Below, piece after piece: positions 34,842 to 42,866 of a stretch of 64,000 nt of DNA. Each line of letters starts with the position of its first letter. The stretch's first letter is position 1. Under the pieces are notes generated by a model. That model saw only the letters and a program-made list of their open reading frames with translations, had not been told where the DNA came from and ran no database searches. This stretch comes from Sphingobacterium sp. UBA5670 (lineage in GTDB: Bacteria; Bacteroidota; Bacteroidia; Sphingobacteriales; Sphingobacteriaceae). The stretch lies in NCBI RefSeq assembly GCF_002420705.1, contig NZ_DIIM01000003.1, positions 329,923 through 393,922 of the forward strand, written 5' to 3'. Both the position numbers and the translations under genes were made by a program.

Positions 34842-35474
34842 TTAGTGGTTAGCTAAATAATCAGCTACACCTTTTCTGTCCGCGTTCATGGCATCTTTAC
34901 CTTCTTCCCAGTTTGCAGGACATACTTCACCGAATTTTTGAACGTGCGCGTAAGCATCGATCAAGCGTAAATATTCTTTAACGTTACGACCTAAAGGCAT
35001 ATCGTTTACAGATTCGTGGAATACGCGGCCGGTTTCGTCAATTAAATAAGTAGCTCTGTAAGTGACAGCAGAACCTTGTGCTAAAGTGCCATATTCTGGG
35101 TGTTCAACCTCTTGAACGTCCAAAATTCCTAATACACTAGATAAATTACGGTTAGTATCTGCCAAGATAGGGTATTCAACACCTTCAATACCACCATTAT
35201 CTTTTGCTGTGTTTAACCACGCAAAGTGAACTTCATTTGTATCACATGAAGCACCGATTAAGATTGTATTGCGTTTTTCAAACTCAGCAGCAGCTTCTTG
35301 GAAAGCATGTAATTCAGTAGGACAAACAAAAGTGAAGTCTTTTGGGTACCAAAATAAAAGCACTTTTTTACCTTCTTTAACCGCTTTTTCAAAAATGTTA
35401 ATTTGTAAATTATCGCCTAAATAATCAATTGCATCTACTGTAATGCTTGGAAAACTTTTACCTGTGAAACTCAT
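34842..35474 (-). CDS. Peroxiredoxin (AhpC/TSA, 2-Cys type)
   Basis: 210 residues from ATG 35474; a far upstream start would add 82 residues of non-conserved, low-complexity sequence. The peroxidatic Cys51 is in DFTFVCPTEL and the resolving Cys185 in GEVCPANWEEG, as in typical 2-Cys Prx/AhpC. It reduces peroxides in the cytoplasm. No AhpF is present; the adjacent thioredoxin probably recycles it. A TATCTTTG element on its strand lies 28 bases upstream. Confidence 0.95.
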   Translation of the reverse strand: MSFTGKSFPSITVDAIDYLGDNLQINIFEKAVKEGKKVLLFWYPKDFTFVCPTELHAFQEAAAEFEKRNTILIGASCDTNEVHFAWLNTAKDNGGIEGVEYPILADTNRNLSSVLGILDVQEVEHPEYGTLAQGSAVTYRATYLIDETGRVFHESVNDMPLGRNVKEYLRLIDAYAHVQKFGEVCPANWEEGKDAMNADRKGVADYLANH

Positions 35475-35501
35475 AATATATCTTTCTTTTTTTTGTTGAC
35501 A

Positions 35502-35509
35502 CAAAGATA
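35502..35509 (-). promoter_or_regulatory. Candidate -7 element of the peroxiredoxin operon
   Basis: Minus-strand TATCTTTG (TAnnTTTG), 27 bases before the ATG at 35474. The -33 box is not clear. Confidence 0.45.
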
Positions 35510-35701
35510 CAGCAACTCTTCCCAAAAAGCGAATTGATTTTAGCAATACACTATTGTCAAAATCTATTATGACTGCATTATAACAATAAGTTTTTATTAT
35601 AATAATGATAAGTTGATACGGCATTGGGGATGTTTGGGAGGTAATAAGTGAAAATAAAAGGATTAATACAGCGATAGTTACAAATTTACGGCATAAAATA
35701 A

Positions 35702-35732
35702 TTGCAGTTATGCAAATCAAAACCTACTTTTG
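35702..35732 (+). promoter_or_regulatory. Promoter of tRNA-Tyr
   Basis: TTG (35702-35704), exactly 20 bases, then TACTTTTG (35725-35732): the Bacteroidota primary sigma pattern. The tRNA begins 29 bases downstream. Confidence 0.75.
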
Positions 35733-35761
35733 CGACGTTCAATTCAGAACAACATAATGCT

Positions 35762-35842
35762 GGAGGGGTTCCAGAGCGGTCAAATGGGACGGACTGTAAA
35801 TCCGTTGCTTCGGCTTCGAAGGTTCGAATCCTTCTCCCTCCA
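35762..35842 (+). tRNA. tRNA-Tyr (anticodon GTA)
   Basis: 81 bases with a long variable arm, as expected for class II tRNA-Tyr. The acceptor stem GGAGGGG pairs with TCCCTCC (35835-35841), discriminator A. Anticodon GTA at 35796-35798 lies in loop CTGTAAA. The T arm is GAAGG-TTCGAAT-CCTTC. CCA is not encoded. Confidence 0.95.
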
Positions 35843-36012
35843 CATTTTTTTTCCCCTTTTCTATTCTCATTTATTTTATTGATTTGATTTTTCGTTAAAT
35901 TAGTTTTTGTTGGTGTGTTGCCTTTTGCTGATGCCGCTAATAAAGCAAGAAACACTAATCTATTGTTGAGGAATCTATTTTAAAAAAAAATGACAGGATT
36001 TTAGGCTTGCTA

Positions 36013-36043
36013 TTGACTTATTTGTAAAATAAGCCTAAGTTTG
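36013..36043 (+). promoter_or_regulatory. Promoter of tRNA-Arg
   Basis: TTG (36013-36015), 20 bases, TAAGTTTG (36036-36043); the tRNA begins 11 bases later. Confidence 0.75.
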
Positions 36044-36054
36044 GCTTCTGAAAT

Positions 36055-36126
36055 GGCCCCGTAGTTCAACGGATAGAATAGATGTTTCCTAAACATTTGA
36101 TAGCAGTTCGATTCTGCTCGGGGCTA
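36055..36126 (+). tRNA. tRNA-Arg (anticodon CCT)
   Basis: 72 bases. Acceptor GGCCCCG pairs with CGGGGCT (36119-36125) with a terminal G-T; discriminator A. Anticodon arm GATGT-TTCCTAA-ACATT gives CCT at 36088-36090. T arm AGCAG-TTCGATT-CTGCT. No encoded CCA. Confidence 0.93.
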
Positions 36127-36131
36127 CTGGT

Positions 36132-36161
36132 AAAAAAGCGATGGATTTCCATCGCTTTTTT
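36132..36161 (+). terminator. Terminator after tRNA-Arg
   Basis: AAAAAAGCGATGGA / TCCATCGCTTTTTT palindrome around TT, with T7 tail, 5 bases after the tRNA. Confidence 0.92.
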
Positions 36162-36399
36162 TGTTTAAATAGCTAACGCTTTTCGTGCTTTTATCAAAAT
36201 ATTTTCGATTTATCATTTACATCCATTTTACTTTTTGGGCGTTAAGTATATAATTGGGAAAAAATATTATTATGCCAATTGAGGAAGATCTGTACCGCTA
36301 AATGCCTTATATCGTAAGAAGCAAACACATGTCATTTCGCCTGAAAATTTCTGCAGGTTAAAATTTAAACTTTGTTTTTAGTGAAGGATATGTATTATC

Positions 36400-37587
36400 C
36401 TAAGCAAGTGACGTATCCTTAAATAAGGATAGGCGGCCCACCATAGCAAACATTAGCAAGCCAAAGCAGGCGAAAACACCATAGGAATAACGTAGACTCA
36501 AGGCTTCTGCAATATACCCGATTAAGGGAGGTCCCATGAGAAAGCCTAGGTAACTAATACTAGAAACCATCGCTAGAGCGACCCCAGATGACACATTTTT
36601 ATTCTGTCCAGCGATGCTGTAGATGGAAGGAACGTTGCAGGCAACACCTATACCTACTAACATAAAGGCTAAAGTACAGATGGTAAACTCCGGAAAGACA
36701 ACAGATGTCATCATGCCGACGAACATCAATAGGCCGCTGTACTGAAGAGTTCTTTTTCGTCCTAATTTGCGGATGACTGCATCTCCAACAAAACGACCCG
36801 TGGCCATCATGATCATAAATGAAGCATAACCGACAACAACAAGATTTTCGGGTGCCTGCACGATCTCTTTGAAATATACTCCACTCCAGTCAAACATTGC
36901 TCCCTCTGTGGCCATACTGAAAAATCCGATAATGCCCAATTGAAGTAAGCTCCCTTCAGGTCTGGAGAAAAAACTTCGTTTTTCTTTTTGAGGAGATTTC
37001 CCAGGTACTAAATATCTTTGATTGATTAGCGTATTGCCTATGACAAAGCATAAGATAATTAGGAAATGTGATAAGGTGTTCAGTCCGAGGTTCATCGTTA
37101 ATAGACCAACCAATGCTCCAGTAAAGCCTGCAATACTCCAGGCCCCATGGAAAGAGGTCATAATTGATTTTTTGAAAATCTGTTCCGTTGCCACTCCCTG
37201 TGTATTGACTGATATGTTACACATGTTGCCCGTGACGCCAAATAGAAATAAAATACAGCCTAATTGCCAAGCGTTCTGTGCGAATGAAATGGAACATAAT
37301 ACCAAAGCATAGGCGATGGGAACGATACGTAAAACTTTTGCACTTCCATATTTAGTAACCAATTTTCCCGATAGGGCCATTGTAGCAAGCTGTCCAACGG
37401 GAAGCATCAATAAGATAGTGCCCAATTGGCCTTCACTTAAGTTGAGATTTGCTTTAATAACGGGGATCCGGCTTGCCCAGGAAGCGAACGCTATACCTTG
37501 GCAAAAAAAGAAAAGTGATACAGCGATTCTTATACGATTTCGTTTGTTATAAAGATCTTCTTCTGAGTGAGTTAACGTTGCGTCCAT
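36400..37587 (-). CDS. MFS transporter (YbjJ-like)
   Basis: 395 residues, 12 hydrophobic segments in two halves with a loop near 205-220 (SPQKEKRSFFSRPEG). N-terminal FFCQGIAFASWASRIPVIKANLNLSEGQLG and the first-loop GKLVTKYGSAKV are typical of the YbjJ/fucose-permease-like branch. FHGAWSIAGFTGALVG in helix 5 and DWSGVYFKE in helix 7 are also seen in that group. The substrate is unknown. It is monocistronic with a plausible promoter at 37607. A 550-base spacer separates it from the divergent tricorn gene. Confidence 0.85.
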   Translation of the reverse strand: MDATLTHSEEDLYNKRNRIRIAVSLFFFCQGIAFASWASRIPVIKANLNLSEGQLGTILLMLPVGQLATMALSGKLVTKYGSAKVLRIVPIAYALVLCSISFAQNAWQLGCILFLFGVTGNMCNISVNTQGVATEQIFKKSIMTSFHGAWSIAGFTGALVGLLTMNLGLNTLSHFLIILCFVIGNTLINQRYLVPGKSPQKEKRSFFSRPEGSLLQLGIIGFFSMATEGAMFDWSGVYFKEIVQAPENLVVVGYASFMIMMATGRFVGDAVIRKLGRKRTLQYSGLLMFVGMMTSVVFPEFTICTLAFMLVGIGVACNVPSIYSIAGQNKNVSSGVALAMVSSISYLGFLMGPPLIGYIAEALSLRYSYGVFACFGLLMFAMVGRLSLFKDTSLA

Positions 37588-37606
37588 AGTTTCTGATTTG
37601 AGGGTG

Positions 37607-37614
37607 CAAAGTTA
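37607..37614 (-). promoter_or_regulatory. Candidate -7 element of the MFS gene
   Basis: Minus-strand TAACTTTG (TAnnTTTG), 19 bases upstream of the ATG. TTT lies 20 bases further up instead of TTG. Confidence 0.45.
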
Positions 37615-38096
37615 AGGATAAGTATTCCATTTAAAAATAGAATGATTTTAAAAAATACCTGAACTTTTGGATTACGGTCTGTATAAGCTAATCCGATTAT
37701 ATTCAGTATGATAATCGAATAAGTGATAATTATATCCATTCAATTCGATAATTATCTTCTTTCATAGTCGTCTAAAGAAGAAAATAATGTCGTACTTTTT
37801 TGAACTCGGTTAAAGCATTTTTAGCCGATAGTATACTATTTTAATGACCAATCTTGGTATAAAAACATAAAATGAATTGAATTTGTTTCAGTCTATTTTA
37901 GTATATCATAATTCAGGTGGGTAAATATTTTAAATGGCTACAGATAACATCGTAGTGTCTCCTATTTACGAACGAATGTATACCAATAGACTAACCAAAA
38001 TTAAGACTATGATTATCTGACACAAAGGTAGAAATACATAAAATATAAAATTTCAAATTCTTAAGCATTTCATAGTGGTTTGTTCAATACCTATTC

Positions 38097-38104
38097 TACC
38101 TTTG
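38097..38104 (+). promoter_or_regulatory. Candidate -7 element of tricorn protease 2
   Basis: TACCTTTG, 33 bases before ATG 38138. The nearest TTG is 14 bases upstream, short of the usual 19-21. Confidence 0.4.
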
Positions 38105-38137
38105 TATTGGCAAACAATTATTAGCCTCCTAGATAAC

Positions 38138-41100
38138 ATGATAAAAAAACTAATTTTAAGTACAGTTTTAGCCTATGCTGGAATAGCCTGTGCTATTGCC
38201 CAGCAGCCTACATTTTTATCCCACCCGACCTTGAGTCCCGATGGAAAAGAAATGGTTTTTAGCTACGAAGGTGACCTTTGGAAAGTTGGAAGCCAAGGTG
38301 GTGTCGCAGTGCGGCTTACAGGAATGGAAGGAAATGAAATCAATCCGCGCATTTCTCCAGATGGAAAATGGCTCGCCTTTTCGGCCAATCAAAATGGCAA
38401 TATGGATGTCTATGTGATGCCTCTTGCAGGGGGAGACATTCGTCAACTTACTACCCATGATGCATCTGACGAGGTAGACAGCTGGAGTTGGGATAGCAAG
38501 TCACTTTATTTTACCTCATCGCGTTACAATAGAATGAGCGCCTATCAAGTTGCTTTGGATGGCGGGACGGCAACGAGGTTGTTTCCACATGTATTCAACT
38601 ATATCAGTAATGTTGTACCGACCCCATCCGGAGAACTGTTATTCAATGACAGTTGGGAAGGGTATAGCTCGGCGAATCGCAAACGATATAAAGGTGCTTT
38701 CAATCCGGACATTAAGTCCTATAATCCAAAAACAAAAGATTTTCAACAATATACAGATTATATAGGTAAGGATTTTTGGCCCACAGTAGACCAAAAAGGC
38801 AACATATTCTATGTGTCGGACGAAAGCAATGGTGAGTACAATCTCTACCAGATCACGGGAAAATTGAAAACCCAATTAACGTCTTTCCCAGAATCTATCA
38901 AGCGTCCCTTTGTTGCTGCGAACGGGAGTAAAGTGGCATTTGAAAAGGGCTATCAACTTTATATTTACGATGTCAATGGGAAGAAAACGATACAGCCCAG
39001 CATCGCCCTTAACCGTAACCAGGTACTCGGAAAACTGAAAGAGTTTAACATTTCAAGTAACATAAGTAATTTCGACGTTTCTCCAGACGGAAAGAAGATG
39101 GCATTTGTATCCCGAGGTGAGTTGTTCGTTTCAGATATCGAAGGAAAGTTTGTTCGTCAGATGCCTAGTCAAGGAGAGCGTATTATGGAAATTAAATGGC
39201 TTAAAGACAGTAAAACGCTCCTCTACAGCCAAACTTATCAAGGGTATCAGAACTGGTTTTCTCGCAGTGCAGATGGTAAAGGTGAAGTTAAACAATTGAC
39301 GCAAGATCTGCGCAACAACCGCGATATTGCATTTAATTCAGATAGAACAAAAGCGGTGTACCTCAGTGGCCGGGATGAAGTTCGTACATTGGATTTGACA
39401 AGTTTGAAAAGCCAGACGGTGGTTAAAGATGAAATCTGGGCATTTCAAAATTCTTCGCCTTCATTTTCTCCGGACGGGAATTATCTTTTGTTCACGGCGA
39501 TGCGCAATTTTGAACAAGATATCTTTGTGCATAACCTGAAAAGTGGGCAAACGACAAATTTGACAAATACAGGTGTTACGGAGGCTGCGCCATATTGGTC
39601 TCCTGATGGCAAATACATTTATTTTGCGAGCAATAGAACCAAACCGTCCTACCCTACCGGTATGCAAAACTCAAGTATTTTCCGGATGGCATTGACCAAC
39701 TTCGATCAGCCTTATCGTAGCGCAAAGTTTGATGAACTATTTTTGATTCCTACAAAGAACGATACGGTTGCAAGTAAGACCAGTACATCTAAGAAGGAGG
39801 ATGATGGCAGGAAGGATAAGAAGAAGGCTGATACCAGTAAGGTTAAACCAGTTACAAGTCCGGCAGCCGAGCCAAAGAAGGCTGTTTTGGTTCAATTGGA
39901 TTTGGAAGGATTGCGTGATCGGATTGAGCAAGTCAGCCCCGCATTTGGAACGCAATCCGATCCATTGTTGATACAAAAGGGAGATAAATCTTATTTGTTC
40001 TATTCATCCAATCACGAAGGGAAATATAGTACATATCGCACCGTATATGAATTGTTTACTCCATCCAAAACAGAGAAGGTCGCTGACGGAGGCATGGGCC
40101 AGTTTGTAGAAGCCGCTGGTAAATACTTCGTATTGAGCCGAGGAACAATTCAGAAATATAATCTCGACTTGAATAAGCTTGATGCAATTACAATCAGTTT
40201 TAAATTCAATCGGGATCTTGAGAAAGAGTTTAATCAAATGTTTTATGAGACATGGGCCAATCTGGAAGAGAATTTTTACGACAGCAACTTCCACGGTGTT
40301 GATTGGACTGCGGTCAAAAAGAAATATGAAAAATATCTTCAGGGTATCAATGATCGAACCGACTTGCGCATCCTTTTGAATGATATGCTGGGCGAACTCA
40401 ATTCGTCACATTTAGGTTTTAGTTCAATGGGGCTGGAAGAACGTAAACCTTTTGGTTTTGTAACGAATGAAATCGGTGTGGTGTATGATGCTACCAACCC
40501 ATTTAAGATCAATTATGTTGTTCCAAATGGACCTGCAGCAAAGAAAGAAGTGGATATTCATGAAGGCGATATTCTTGTTGCCATTAATGGAACTAAACTA
40601 AATACACATGCCGATCGTGATAGTTATTTCACTTGGCCATCTCTGGAAGAAGAGATTCAATTGACCTTGAGTCGTAATGGCAAGGAAATCCAGACAAATA
40701 TTCGCCCGGTATCAAGTGCAGCTTTTAGGGATCTGCTTTATGATCAATGGATTAGAGGCAATCGCAGCCGAGTGGATCAATTGAGTAACAATAAGATCGC
40801 TTATTCACATATGAAAAATATGTCGGATACCGAGTTGCAGCGCTTCCTGATCGATATGGCCGAACAGGAGAATAACAAACAGGGTATTATTCTAGACTTA
40901 CGGTATAATACAGGCGGGAATGTGCACGATGAAGTGTTGCGATTCCTGTCGCAGCGTCCTTACTTACAATGGCAATACCGGGGCGGGAAACGTGCGCCGC
41001 AAAGTAATTTTGCGCCAGCAGCCAAACCGATTGTTCTGTTAATTAATGAGCAGTCTCTGAGCGACGCCGAAATGACCGCAGCAGGTTTTAAAGCATTGAA

Positions 41101-41344
41101 GTTGGGTAAAATAATTGGTAATGAGACCTATCGCTGGATCATTTTTACATCAGCGAAAGGCTTAGTAGATGGCTCTAGCTATCGCTTGCCATCTTGGGGA
41201 TGTTATACGCTTGATGGTCAGGATCTCGAACAAACTGGCGTTACCCCAGATATCCTCGTGAAAAACACAGTCCAAGATCGGATGGAAAATAAAGACCCGC
41301 AATTGGAAAGAGCAATAAAAGAAATTCTTGATAATATAAAATAG
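38138..41344 (+). CDS. Tricorn-type protease 2 (S41 family, exported)
   Basis: 1068 residues from ATG 38138, where a signal peptide starts (MIKKLILSTVLAYAG, cleavage near AIAQ); a GTG 63 bases upstream is less likely. Domain order is as in tricorn 1: PD40 propeller repeats (SPDGKEMVFSYEGDLW, SPDGKWLAFSANQNGN), a Lys/Ser-rich linker around 550-585, tricorn core, PDZ, S41. Catalytic residues fit archaeal tricorn better than the first copy: Ser757-His758 (NSSHLGF) and likely nucleophile Ser975 (NEQSLSDAE). Substrates are probably peptides in the periplasm. It is monocistronic and ends at a strong terminator. Confidence 0.92.
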   Translation: MIKKLILSTVLAYAGIACAIAQQPTFLSHPTLSPDGKEMVFSYEGDLWKVGSQGGVAVRLTGMEGNEINPRISPDGKWLAFSANQNGNMDVYVMPLAGGDIRQLTTHDASDEVDSWSWDSKSLYFTSSRYNRMSAYQVALDGGTATRLFPHVFNYISNVVPTPSGELLFNDSWEGYSSANRKRYKGAFNPDIKSYNPKTKDFQQYTDYIGKDFWPTVDQKGNIFYVSDESNGEYNLYQITGKLKTQLTSFPESIKRPFVAANGSKVAFEKGYQLYIYDVNGKKTIQPSIALNRNQVLGKLKEFNISSNISNFDVSPDGKKMAFVSRGELFVSDIEGKFVRQMPSQGERIMEIKWLKDSKTLLYSQTYQGYQNWFSRSADGKGEVKQLTQDLRNNRDIAFNSDRTKAVYLSGRDEVRTLDLTSLKSQTVVKDEIWAFQNSSPSFSPDGNYLLFTAMRNFEQDIFVHNLKSGQTTNLTNTGVTEAAPYWSPDGKYIYFASNRTKPSYPTGMQNSSIFRMALTNFDQPYRSAKFDELFLIPTKNDTVASKTSTSKKEDDGRKDKKKADTSKVKPVTSPAAEPKKAVLVQLDLEGLRDRIEQVSPAFGTQSDPLLIQKGDKSYLFYSSNHEGKYSTYRTVYELFTPSKTEKVADGGMGQFVEAAGKYFVLSRGTIQKYNLDLNKLDAITISFKFNRDLEKEFNQMFYETWANLEENFYDSNFHGVDWTAVKKKYEKYLQGINDRTDLRILLNDMLGELNSSHLGFSSMGLEERKPFGFVTNEIGVVYDATNPFKINYVVPNGPAAKKEVDIHEGDILVAINGTKLNTHADRDSYFTWPSLEEEIQLTLSRNGKEIQTNIRPVSSAAFRDLLYDQWIRGNRSRVDQLSNNKIAYSHMKNMSDTELQRFLIDMAEQENNKQGIILDLRYNTGGNVHDEVLRFLSQRPYLQWQYRGGKRAPQSNFAPAAKPIVLLINEQSLSDAEMTAAGFKALKLGKIIGNETYRWIIFTSAKGLVDGSSYRLPSWGCYTLDGQDLEQTGVTPDILVKNTVQDRMENKDPQLERAIKEILDNIK

Positions 41345-41373
41345 GGAAGTAAACCACTAGAATTACTTACTCT

Positions 41374-41413
41374 AAACAGGCTGTCCAACTTTTTCTGGAC
41401 AGCCTGTTTTTAT
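41374..41413 (+). terminator. Terminator after tricorn protease 2
   Basis: Perfect 14-bp stem AAACAGGCTGTCCA (41374-41387) / TGGACAGCCTGTTT (41396-41409), 8-base loop, T-rich tail. Confidence 0.93.
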
Positions 41414-41612
41414 AAATACTTTTTTTCTCGGTTTTTAACGTTTACCTCTTATGTGATTGTGTTTCATCTTATTCTTTCCTATCTAAGCGGTTTAATGGTT
41501 ATTTTTAATATGAATTTTATTTTAATTAACTGTTTATCAACTGTTAATGATTTAGTTGTTCGTAGTGTTGTGCAATCCCCTATTTTCCTGCATCCCTTCT
41601 CAAAATATAAAC

Positions 41613-41619
41613 AGGAGGT
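41613..41619 (+). promoter_or_regulatory. Strong Shine-Dalgarno sequence before the cysteine-module protein
   Basis: AGGAGGT ends 3 bases before ATG 41623. Such full anti-SD matches in spacers are rare in Bacteroidota, and this is the only one seen in a non-coding spacer in this window. Confidence 0.7.
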
Positions 41620-41622
41620 AAC

Positions 41623-42384
41623 ATGGAAAAAATGATATTGCAAGTAAAAGAATCTTGCTCTGCGGAATGGAACAATATGAGCCCACAAGAGCAAGGCCGT
41701 TTCTGCGGTCAATGTGAAAAGATAGTTGTTGATTTTTCACAGATGAATGATCAGGAAATTGTGGATCAAATAAAAAAAGCCAGCAAAGGCTTATGTGGTC
41801 GATTTTATGAAGATCAGTTGATGCGCGAATTGGATGTTACGCTCTCTTTTTCTAAGAATCCTATTTGGCGAGGAAGGTGGACAGGGATTGCTGCAGGTCT
41901 GATGTTGGTCGGATCATTGAGTTTTCAAGCCGCACAAGCACAAAACAAATTGACTGGAGAAGTTATTCTTGTGCAAACTAAGCCAAAAAATGATAAGATA
42001 AGACAGCAAGGTCGAAGCAATCTATCCGTAAACGATGTGCCTGTGTTAAAAGGAAGTCGAGATAGTAGTAAAGTAAGTATAAAGGGTAAAGTTGTTTGTG
42101 CTGGAAGTGATGTGAGCATGATGGGAACAGAAGTTACCTTAGGAAGCTACCGCACAGAGGTGGATGAAAAAGGATATTTTCAACTATGGGTACCACAATC
42201 TTTATTTCAAGTAGATCAAGAGCTTCGTGCCCAAATGATCGGCTATAAAACAGTTGTGATTCCACTTAAGAAAGGAGGCAAAGTGCAATTGGATAAGCCT
42301 ATAGAGATGGAATTTAGACCAATGATTATGGGAAAGATCGCTGTCCCAAAGACTAAGGATAATATACAGCGAAAGAATAAATAG
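41623..42384 (+). CDS. Membrane protein with N-terminal four-Cys module and CarboxypepD_reg-like domain
   Basis: 253 residues. The N-terminus (1-70) has Cys12, Cys28, Cys31 and Cys58 in SCSAEWNNM, GRFCGQCEKIVVDFSQM and KGLCGRFYEDQL, a putative zinc-binding cytoplasmic module shared by a family of Bacteroidota proteins. One membrane span is at about 86-106. The periplasmic part ends in a carboxypeptidase-regulatory-like sandwich (about 150-235, KVSIKGKVVCAGSD, GYKTVVIPLKKGG). Layout resembles an anti-sigma factor or envelope sensor, but no sigma gene is adjacent and this is inference. The start has an unusually strong Shine-Dalgarno. Confidence 0.7.
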   Translation: MEKMILQVKESCSAEWNNMSPQEQGRFCGQCEKIVVDFSQMNDQEIVDQIKKASKGLCGRFYEDQLMRELDVTLSFSKNPIWRGRWTGIAAGLMLVGSLSFQAAQAQNKLTGEVILVQTKPKNDKIRQQGRSNLSVNDVPVLKGSRDSSKVSIKGKVVCAGSDVSMMGTEVTLGSYRTEVDEKGYFQLWVPQSLFQVDQELRAQMIGYKTVVIPLKKGGKVQLDKPIEMEFRPMIMGKIAVPKTKDNIQRKNK

Positions 42385-42479
42385 TTTAAGGGGCTCTCTT
42401 CACAGTTCGCTTGTTTATTACAATTGCATCAAAAATCTCGCTTGAATGTCACAAAAGTCAAAAAAATATTCTTTTCCAC

Positions 42480-42510
42480 TTGACTTTATCTACGGTGAAC
42501 CTTACATTTG
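42480..42510 (+). promoter_or_regulatory. Promoter of tRNA-Lys
   Basis: TTG (42480-42482), 20 bases, TACATTTG (42503-42510); the tRNA begins 11 bases later. Confidence 0.75.
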
Positions 42511-42521
42511 GATTATCGAAT

Positions 42522-42594
42522 GACTTCGTAGCTCAGTTGGTAGAGCAACAGACTCTTAATCTGTGGGTCCTGAGTTCGAGCCTCAGCGGGGTCA
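42522..42594 (+). tRNA. tRNA-Lys (anticodon CTT)
   Basis: 73 bases. Acceptor GACTTCG pairs with CGGGGTC (42587-42593) using two G-T pairs; discriminator A. Anticodon arm ACAGA-CTCTTAA-TCTGT gives CTT at 42555-42557. D-loop region AGCTCAGTTGGTAGAGC and T-loop TTCGAGC are canonical. No encoded CCA. Confidence 0.96.
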
Positions 42595-42600
42595 CTTTCA

Positions 42601-42636
42601 AAAAAGCCATTTTACGGAAGTAGGATGGCTTTTTTT
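42601..42636 (+). terminator. Terminator after tRNA-Lys
   Basis: AAAAAGCCAT (42601-42610) / ATGGCTTTTT (42625-42634) with T-run, 14-base loop. Confidence 0.85.
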
Positions 42637-42690
42637 CTTAAAAGAAGTTGTTTTAGTTGCTTGGTTGCGTTGTTAACTTTAAATTGTTTC

Positions 42691-42737
42691 CTCTAGTGTT
42701 TCTTCTAGTGTTTATGCTTGGGTTTATGCTTGGGTTT
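42691..42737. repeat. Two pairs of 11-12-bp tandem repeats
   Basis: CTCTAGTGTTT then CTTCTAGTGTTT (42691-42713), directly followed by two exact copies of ATGCTTGGGTTT (42714-42737). Non-coding, between tRNA-Lys and the receiver gene. Confidence 0.65.
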
Positions 42738-42866
42738 TGGATAAGGGCTCTCTTTAAGTTTTATTGAATATCGCGTATTATTCCTGCTAGGAAAACATAA
42801 AACTCTTTAATCTGTTATTAATTGAGCAAATTTATTACGTAAATTTGTATTTCAGACGATAAGCTT

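Larger units (their letters stand above)
37588..38137. other. Divergent intergenic region, no gene
   Basis: 550 AT-rich bases between the MFS gene and tricorn protease 2. It holds candidate -7 elements for both sides (37607-37614 minus; 38033-38040 minus; 38097-38104 plus) and a direct repeat of GATAATTAT near 37717 and 37740. No coding frame or structured RNA was recognised. Confidence 0.45.

Noticed and set aside
35520..35610. OxyR-type site upstream of peroxiredoxin
   Set aside because: CTAT/ATAG elements are present but not in the ATAG-N7-CTAT tandem arrangement; AT-rich sequence gives such matches by chance.
35686..35955. 89-codon minus-strand frame across tRNA-Tyr
   Set aside because: It runs antisense through the tRNA and has no motif; a shadow frame.
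42411..42623. 70-codon plus-strand frame over tRNA-Lys
   Set aside because: It reads through the tRNA and terminator and has no conserved sequence.
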